A model generated the notes under the pieces. It worked only from the letters and a program-made list of their open reading frames with translations, had not been told where the DNA came from and made no database searches. Below are positions 15,033 through 19,468 of a DNA stretch of 19,468 bases, piece after piece. This DNA comes from JAYPHU01 sp038127535 (GTDB lineage: Bacteria > Pseudomonadota > Alphaproteobacteria > Rhodospirillales > UBA2165). The translations under genes were made by a program, and so were the position numbers. The first letter of the stretch is position 1. Every line of letters begins with the position of its first letter. The stretch lies in assembly GCA_038127535.1 (NCBI GenBank), contig JAYPHU010000044.1, forward strand, positions 1-19,468, given 5' to 3'.

Positions 15033-15953
15033 GGGCGGCATGAGATAGCGCCGGAGCTCTTCCGGATCGGCTGGCTCGAAAGCATTCATCGGCTTGGTCC
15101 CGGCGATGGTGACCCGCTCCATCATGCGGCGCTGCGGATAGTAATCGTGCAGGGCCGAATGCTGGACCAGCCGGTTGTCCCAGAACACCAGCGTGTCCGG
15201 TTCCCACTGATGGCGGTAGTGGTATTCGTGCCGCAGCGTCTTTTTATAGAGTATCCGCAGGATCGCCTCACTCTCCTCCTCCTCCATGCCCTTGATGTAG
15301 CGAGTGAACTGGGGCGTCACGAAGAGAACCTTGCGGCCGGTGACCGGATGTTCAGTGACCACGGGGTGGACGACCGGCGGGTGTTTCTCTTCGGCCAGGT
15401 GCATCTTGCGGCGGCCTTCTTCGGTGTCCGGGAACATGTCCTTGAAGGGTCCTAAGTCATGGACCGCTTCCAGGCCAGACAGGAACTGCTGCATCCGGTC
15501 GGACAGGCCTTCCCACACCGCGGCCATGCTGCAGAAATTGGTGTCGCCGCCGAACTCCGGCACGATCTTGGAACAAAGCGCCGTGCCCATGGGCGGGGCT
15601 TCACGGAAAGTCTCGTCGGTGTGCCAGACATCGGTGGGCGCCGGCGGATTGCCTTCCTTATTGTCGTAGCGGATCAGCTCCGGCGTATCCTCCGTATTGG
15701 TGGAGAACGGGTGCACGGTCAGTTGCCCGAAATAGCGGCCGAAGCGCATCAGGTCGTCGGAGGAAATCTTTTGGTTGGGAAATACCAGCACGCCGAACTC
15801 CCCATGGGCCAGACGCAGGGACTCGACGACCGTGTCGTCTTGTTCCCGGGTCAGGTCGATGCCGGTGATTTCCGCGCCCAGGAAGACGCCTTTTTGTTTC
15901 ACCGTGATGCCCGGAAAGTCGGTCTTCGGTGTCGGCGCGTTCATCTTGTTCAT
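14985..15953 (-). CDS. TauD/TfdA family Fe(II)/2-oxoglutarate dioxygenase
   Basis: Second 2-oxoglutarate-dependent oxygenase, 322 residues, closer to classical TauD/TfdA than the first. The iron site is His111 and Asp113 in WHTDETF and distal His265 in NRLVQHSALHDY; Arg276 and Arg280 (QRRMMER) match the 2-oxoglutarate and substrate-carboxylate positions. The N-terminal GAEITGIDL is the usual family entry. TauD and TfdA act on taurine and aryloxyacetates, but most relatives are unassigned. ATG 15953 has GAGGA about 10 bases upstream; a second ATG at 15944 is possible. It starts 11 bases after the stop of the bicupin gene, so the two are one operon. The C-terminus (TAQKRQHEM) lies next to the assembly gap but is complete. 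Confidence 0.92.
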   Translation of the reverse strand: MNKMNAPTPKTDFPGITVKQKGVFLGAEITGIDLTREQDDTVVESLRLAHGEFGVLVFPNQKISSDDLMRFGRYFGQLTVHPFSTNTEDTPELIRYDNKEGNPPAPTDVWHTDETFREAPPMGTALCSKIVPEFGGDTNFCSMAAVWEGLSDRMQQFLSGLEAVHDLGPFKDMFPDTEEGRRKMHLAEEKHPPVVHPVVTEHPVTGRKVLFVTPQFTRYIKGMEEEESEAILRILYKKTLRHEYHYRHQWEPDTLVFWDNRLVQHSALHDYYPQRRMMERVTIAGTKPMNAFEPADPEELRRYLMPPLSQFKNTAQKRQHEM

Positions 15954-15964
15954 GGCTCTGGTCC

Positions 15965-16945
15965 TCAGCCCGCTTCAAAGCGGTAGTAGTTGGAAAATTT
16001 CATCAGGGCTTCGTCGGACATGGAGAATAGCACGGAATCTTCTTCCGCCCGGTGTTCGATCCAGTTCCACATGGGCCCGACGAACGTATCGCCGCGCGCC
16101 CAATTTATTTCGACCCCGTCGATGATGCTGATACCTGATCCCATCATGGTATTAAAGACCAGATTGGCGGCCTGCCGGTAACGCCGGGTGGTCTGTCCGG
16201 CCTGCAGCCGTTCGACGAAGATCGCGATGGTCGGCATCTCGTCGGCTTCCAATTGGATGCGGGCGCCGAAATGACCTTCCGGATCGGGCGACGCCTTGTC
16301 GAGGCGCGCCTGCAGCATGTCCCAGGTAAACCGATAGGGCGAATCCGGAGTGACCCGTTGCACCGGCTCATAGACCTCCGGATGTTCGTCGAAGAACATG
16401 GGCTCCAGCAAATGCGTCAGCGGCACGTCCAGCCCGTCGAACCAATAGGCCGGCTCGTCGCCGTCATGGCCGTGGCCGTGCCAACACCAGCCGGGTGTCA
16501 GCACGATATCGCCGGTCTCCATCGGGTGCTTTTCCCCGTTGACGGTAGAGAAGGAGCCTTTGCCGTCGATAATGACCCGGAGCGCATGGGACGCGTGCCG
16601 GTGGCTGCGCGCCATTTCGCCGGGCAGGATCATCTGATAGGCGCAGACTTGGGTCTTGGAGGTGGCGAAGTCGTTGCCCTCGACCGGATTGACCAGGACC
16701 ATGTTGCGCCGTTCCGCCAGATCGGTGCTGATCAGCCGGCCGGCGGCCTCCAGCGCGGCGTGGCAATCGGCATAGCGCCAATGCATGGGCGTGAACGGTG
16801 TGTTGGGCTCCGGAGACAGGATCGGCACATCCCGGTCGATCCAGCCCGGTGTCAGCTCAATCGGCTTAATCGCCGCATAGAGATCGTCCAGGCTCGCCGC
16901 GTTGGCAAGGGATTCCAAACTGTCCACAGAGACTGAATCAGGCAT
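15965..16945 (-). CDS. Gentisate 1,2-dioxygenase-like bicupin protein
   Basis: Fe(II) ring-cleavage-type cupin, 326 residues. Cupin 1 carries HRH (His115, His117) in MARSHRHASHALRVI and His156 in LTPGWCWHGHGH, the expected three-His iron site with family spacing, followed by PAYWFDGLDVPL, a strong gentisate/1-hydroxy-2-naphthoate/salicylate dioxygenase signature. Cupin 2 (about 240-320) is degenerate for metal binding, as in the family. Such enzymes open hydroxylated aromatic acids between adjacent carbons; the exact substrate is open. No maleylpyruvate isomerase or fumarylpyruvate hydrolase gene, the usual next steps for gentisate, is nearby. ATG 16945 is chosen for the GGGAGA site 8 bases upstream; an in-frame ATG at 16996 has none. 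First gene of the operon with the TauD-type dioxygenase. Confidence 0.9.
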   Translation of the reverse strand: MPDSVSVDSLESLANAASLDDLYAAIKPIELTPGWIDRDVPILSPEPNTPFTPMHWRYADCHAALEAAGRLISTDLAERRNMVLVNPVEGNDFATSKTQVCAYQMILPGEMARSHRHASHALRVIIDGKGSFSTVNGEKHPMETGDIVLTPGWCWHGHGHDGDEPAYWFDGLDVPLTHLLEPMFFDEHPEVYEPVQRVTPDSPYRFTWDMLQARLDKASPDPEGHFGARIQLEADEMPTIAIFVERLQAGQTTRRYRQAANLVFNTMMGSGISIIDGVEINWARGDTFVGPMWNWIEHRAEEDSVLFSMSDEALMKFSNYYRFEAG

Positions 16946-16966
16946 TATCTTTCTCCCACTCACCCT

Positions 16967-16995
16967 ACTATAGCGCTCCCATTGGGTTCTTGCCA
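16967..16995 (-). promoter_or_regulatory. Candidate promoter for the bicupin-dioxygenase operon
   Basis: On the minus strand TATAGT (16967-16972, 5/6 match to -10) lies 17 bases downstream of TGGCAA (16990-16995, 3/6 match to -35). It would give a very short leader of about 15 bases containing the ribosome binding site, and it argues against the upstream ATG at 16996. Confidence 0.35.
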
Positions 16996-17053
16996 TGGGC
17001 GTCTAGACTCCCGGCATGCTCTCGCTTAAACACGGGGACGAGGGAGAACACCG

Positions 17054-18190
17054 ATGAAACGCAGCACCGAGAAAATTCTCACCACCCACGCCGGGGCTTT
17101 GCCCTGGGAAAAGCCCATTCTGCCGGGTCAGACCGGCTATGAGGCCAAGCTGAAGGAAGACGTCAGGGGCATCGTCGCCCGCCAACGGGACACGGGCTTG
17201 GACGTGATCAACGAGGGAGAGTTCACCAAGGGCGGTGACTGGCTGTCATTCATGGACGGGCGGCTCGGCGGCTGTGATCCCCGGGAGGGCATCGACGGCA
17301 AATACTTCTCCACCCTGGGCAAGGACCGGGAGGAATTCGCCGACTTCTACCGCTACGCCGGGGAAAAGGGTACGCTGTTTTATGCCGAGAGCAACCACAT
17401 CGTCGCCACGCGGCTGACCTGGTTCTGCACGGAGCCCATCACGTACGTGGGCCAGGAGGCAATGCAACGGGAGATTGATCTGTTGAAGGCGACGACGGGG
17501 ACCGAGGACGTGTTTCTGACCACCACCGCACCGGCCAGTCTGGAGCCCTATTACCGCAACGAGTATTACGACAGCCAGGACGATTTTATCTTCGGCATGG
17601 CCGAGGCGTTGAAGACCGAATACAAGATGATCGCCGACGCGGGCTTCATTGTGCAGGTGGACGACGCCTGGCTGCCCGCCACCTGGGACCGGACCGGCAT
17701 CCAGATGGGCCTGGAAAAATACCGGGACTGGTGCATGGTTCGGATCGAAGCGCTGAACCACGCGCTCGACGGCATTCCCGAAGAGCAAATCCGCTATCAC
17801 CTGTGCTGGGGCAGCTGGCATGGCCCCCATGCCCACGATATCGAGTTGGAAAAGATCGTCGACATCATGCTGGCGGTCAACGCCGGCGCCTATCTGATCG
17901 AGGCGGCCAATGCGCGCCACGAACATGAATATATCGTCTGGGATGATGTGAAGCTGCCCGACGGCAAAATCCTGATCCCCGGCGTGGTCGCCCATGCCAC
18001 CGATTTGATCGAGCATCCGGAACTAGTGTCCCAGCGCATCCAGCGCTTCGCCGAACGGGTCGGCCGGGAAAATGTGATCGCCGGCACCGACTGCGGTTTC
18101 GGCGGCCGGTCTCATCCGCAGATCGCCTGGGCTAAGCTCAAGGCGCTCACTGAAGGCGCGGACCTGGCGTCAAAAGCGCTCGGGTATTAA
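17054..18190 (+). CDS. Cobalamin-independent methionine synthase (MetE C-terminal-domain) family zinc enzyme
   Basis: TIM-barrel zinc methyl- or alkyl-transferase, 378 residues, corresponding to only the catalytic half of MetE (full MetE is about 750). The zinc ligands are all present: His249 and Cys251 in YHLCWGS, Glu283 in LIEAANARHE, and Cys347 in AGTDCGFGG. The start THAGALPWEK and NEGEFTKGGDW fit the group often annotated as cobalamin-independent methionine synthase II. Relatives include archaeal core MetE and epoxyalkane:coenzyme M transferase, so the thiol acceptor may not be homocysteine. The SD-like GAGGGAG lies about 8 bases before ATG 17054. It is divergent from the bicupin-dioxygenase operon across 108 bases, suggesting shared regulation. 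Convergent with the DUF427 gene, 12 bases apart. Confidence 0.9.
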   Translation: MKRSTEKILTTHAGALPWEKPILPGQTGYEAKLKEDVRGIVARQRDTGLDVINEGEFTKGGDWLSFMDGRLGGCDPREGIDGKYFSTLGKDREEFADFYRYAGEKGTLFYAESNHIVATRLTWFCTEPITYVGQEAMQREIDLLKATTGTEDVFLTTTAPASLEPYYRNEYYDSQDDFIFGMAEALKTEYKMIADAGFIVQVDDAWLPATWDRTGIQMGLEKYRDWCMVRIEALNHALDGIPEEQIRYHLCWGSWHGPHAHDIELEKIVDIMLAVNAGAYLIEAANARHEHEYIVWDDVKLPDGKILIPGVVAHATDLIEHPELVSQRIQRFAERVGRENVIAGTDCGFGGRSHPQIAWAKLKALTEGADLASKALGY

Positions 18191-18202
18191 GCGGCTAAAC
18201 CT

Positions 18203-18778
18203 TCAAGACGTTTGCGGGGCCTTGGGGCCCGTGCCGGTGCTGACCAGGCGCAACGGTTCGCCGTCGCCGCCCTCCAGCGCCCACATGTAGCGCGTGGCGT
18301 AGCGCTGCACGTCCTCATGCTTCCAGGCAGTCTTGAGCTCGCTTTCCGGGATGTCGGTATTGGCCTCGACCTCCGCAGCCGAGTAGCTGTCGGCCTCGCC
18401 GTGGCGGATCAGCCAGCAGAGCGCCTCCCATCCGGTTTTGCCGTCCCGTTGGCTGGGCAGCGGCTCCACCATGCCGGGGCCGTCGGGGCCGCCGGTGATC
18501 TCCACCCCGTTCCAAAACGCGATCCGGTCATTTATGATCTCTGATGCCGGGTAGGGCTTCACGTACTCCCAGGCGCAACTCTGGTTGGTCTCGCCGTTGA
18601 CGGTCACGTCGTAATAATCGGCGATGCCTTTCCAGTGGCAGAAAGTCGGCCGGGTCTCGGTGCTTTCGGCGAAGTAATCCCAGTTGACCGCCGACTTGGG
18701 GAAATAGGCGTTGCCCTCCACATGGGCGATGTCATCGCTTTCCGCCAGGGTGACGCCGTTCCAGGTTGCCTTCGCCAT
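18203..18778 (-). CDS. DUF427 domain protein with a C-terminal extension
   Basis: Protein of 191 residues. Residues 1-93 are a DUF427 domain: MAKATWNGVTLAESDD, EGNAYFP, then CHWKGIADYYDV with the conserved Trp-Lys-Gly, and RIAFWNGVEI at the end of the small beta-barrel. Function of the family is unknown. Residues 94-191 are extra relative to single-domain members of about 95 residues: a Gly/Pro linker (GGPDGPGMVEPLPSQ) followed by a helical segment (WEALCWLIRHG, then VEANTDIPESELKTAWKHEDV and RYATRYMWALEGG). I do not recognise this part. It starts 4 bases after the stop of the MBL-fold gene, so the two are translated from one message. Confidence 0.88.
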   Translation of the reverse strand: MAKATWNGVTLAESDDIAHVEGNAYFPKSAVNWDYFAESTETRPTFCHWKGIADYYDVTVNGETNQSCAWEYVKPYPASEIINDRIAFWNGVEITGGPDGPGMVEPLPSQRDGKTGWEALCWLIRHGEADSYSAAEVEANTDIPESELKTAWKHEDVQRYATRYMWALEGGDGEPLRLVSTGTGPKAPQTS

Positions 18779-18782
18779 CTCT

Positions 18783-19468
18783 CTACCCCCCGAAGGTAAA
18801 CCGGCTGCCCACGTTGGAGGTGACCAGCTTGTCGGGCATGCGGTCGCGCACTTTGCCGATGAAGTTTACGCCGGTGCAGTGCATGGGCAGGATCACATCC
18901 GGGTCCATGGCTTCCAGCTCATCAATCGTGTGGTCGATATACTCGTTGGGGGCGAGGCCCAGGTGGAAACCGCCGACCACCGCGTGCAGCTTGTCGGCGT
19001 TGGAGACCGCCATGGCCGTCTTCACCGTGTTGACGATGCCGGCATGGCCGCAGGACGAGATCACCACGAGGCCCTTGCCCTGCACGATATAACATGTGGC
19101 GTGTTCATCCTCGTGTTCGTCCAGCACCAGCTTACCGGAACGCTCATCGGCATTGAAGTGGTCTTCGTCTTCCAGCACCAGGGTGCCGCCGCTGACGGTC
19201 TCGAAGCTGGTGCGCTCGATAAAGCCGCTGGTGAACGGGCCTTCCAGCTCGTGCGGCGTTTGGCAGCAGACCTGCGGCACGTTGAGCGCCGTCAGGGACG
19301 ACCGGTCGATGGCGCCCCAGGCCAGAGGTTCCGAGCCTTTCGAGCCCATCCACTTTTCCCGGAACACGGTCTCGCCACCCACATAGAGATTAATGTCGTC
19401 GCGCATGCGGGACCGGAAGTTTTTGACGAACCCGTCGAGCCCGCCGAAATGATCCCGGTGGCCGTGGC
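18783..19468 (-). CDS. MBL-fold metallohydrolase, COG1237-like, N-terminus outside window
   Basis: Metallo-beta-lactamase-fold hydrolase; 228 residues are visible and the frame runs off the right edge. At the edge it reads HGHRDHFGGLDGF, the HxHxDH metal motif, so only a short N-terminal part (about 50-80 residues in relatives) is missing. Further metal ligands are in SSCGHAGIVNTV and GGFHLG, the hallmark of the COG1237 group, and a late PMHCTG. Relatives are often labelled dihydropterin-ribofuranosylaminobenzene-phosphate synthase after an archaeal member; that activity is not expected by default in a bacterium. The first ATG inside the window (19406) is internal. Operon with the DUF427 gene, 4-base gap. 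Confidence 0.9.
   Translation of the reverse strand, partial: HGHRDHFGGLDGFVKNFRSRMRDDINLYVGGETVFREKWMGSKGSEPLAWGAIDRSSLTALNVPQVCCQTPHELEGPFTSGFIERTSFETVSGGTLVLEDEDHFNADERSGKLVLDEHEDEHATCYIVQGKGLVVISSCGHAGIVNTVKTAMAVSNADKLHAVVGGFHLGLAPNEYIDHTIDELEAMDPDVILPMHCTGVNFIGKVRDRMPDKLVTSNVGSRFTFGG

Noticed and set aside
14779..15048. Open frame running through the N block
   Set aside because: It exists only because N codons are not stops and the 55-bp end is duplicated. It overlaps the tail of the real TauD-type gene.
11682..15953. The two TauD-type genes as a tandem duplication
   Set aside because: They differ in length, N-terminus and residues around the iron ligands (FHMDP against WHTDETF) and lie on opposite strands, so they are separate subfamilies.

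Overview
The window is a 19.5 kb piece of a GC-rich draft genome. It contains one 100-base run of N and is probably from an alphaproteobacterium of the Rhodospirillales/Rhizobiales kind. That placement rests on gene content and protein style (GMC oxidoreductase, BMP-type ABC transporter, TauD/TfdA dioxygenases, MgtE, VUT family) and not on a marker gene. No rRNA, tRNA, CRISPR array, phage gene or transposase gene is visible.

Layout. 1-1473: 3' part of a GMC flavin oxidoreductase. 1577-6232: complete BMP-family ABC importer (ATPase, two permeases, periplasmic binding protein), with a candidate promoter in front and a clear hairpin terminator behind. 6383-8713 (minus): a molybdenum hydroxylase large subunit without its usual small and medium subunits, divergent from a class II aldolase (8861-9586) across a leader with terminator-like inverted repeats. 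9643-9807: a possible tiny ORF. 9814-10314 (minus): xanthine/guanine phosphoribosyltransferase gpt, divergent from a VUT-family transporter (10467-10958). 10960-11642: two gene remnants lying back to back, the C-terminal tail of an unidentified minus-strand gene and the C-terminal 40% of an NADP-glutamate dehydrogenase, both cut at about 11,075. 11682-13114: a TauD-type dioxygenase and a GFA/CENP-V-type zinc protein in one operon, convergent with mgtE (13123-14490, minus).

14593-14984 has no gene. It holds a nested palindrome, a small GGTCC-repeat/stem array, and a scaffold gap flanked by exact 55-bp copies of the same sequence, which is most simply an unclosed contig overlap. 14985-16945 (minus): a gentisate-dioxygenase-like bicupin followed by a second TauD-type dioxygenase, divergent from a core MetE-like zinc methyltransferase (17054-18190). 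The window ends with a minus-strand operon of a truncated COG1237-type MBL-fold hydrolase and a DUF427 protein with an extra C-terminal region.

How the genes may fit together. The left half has a purine or nucleobase flavour: BMP transporters often carry nucleosides, Gpt salvages xanthine and guanine, molybdenum hydroxylases include xanthine dehydrogenase, and VUT proteins move 7-deazapurine precursors. The right half is a run of oxidative catabolic genes: two Fe(II)/2-oxoglutarate dioxygenases, a ring-cleavage-type cupin, a GFA protein and a methyl-transfer-type enzyme. This could be a degradation route for a methylated or aromatic compound. Both readings are inference; substrates cannot be read from the sequence.
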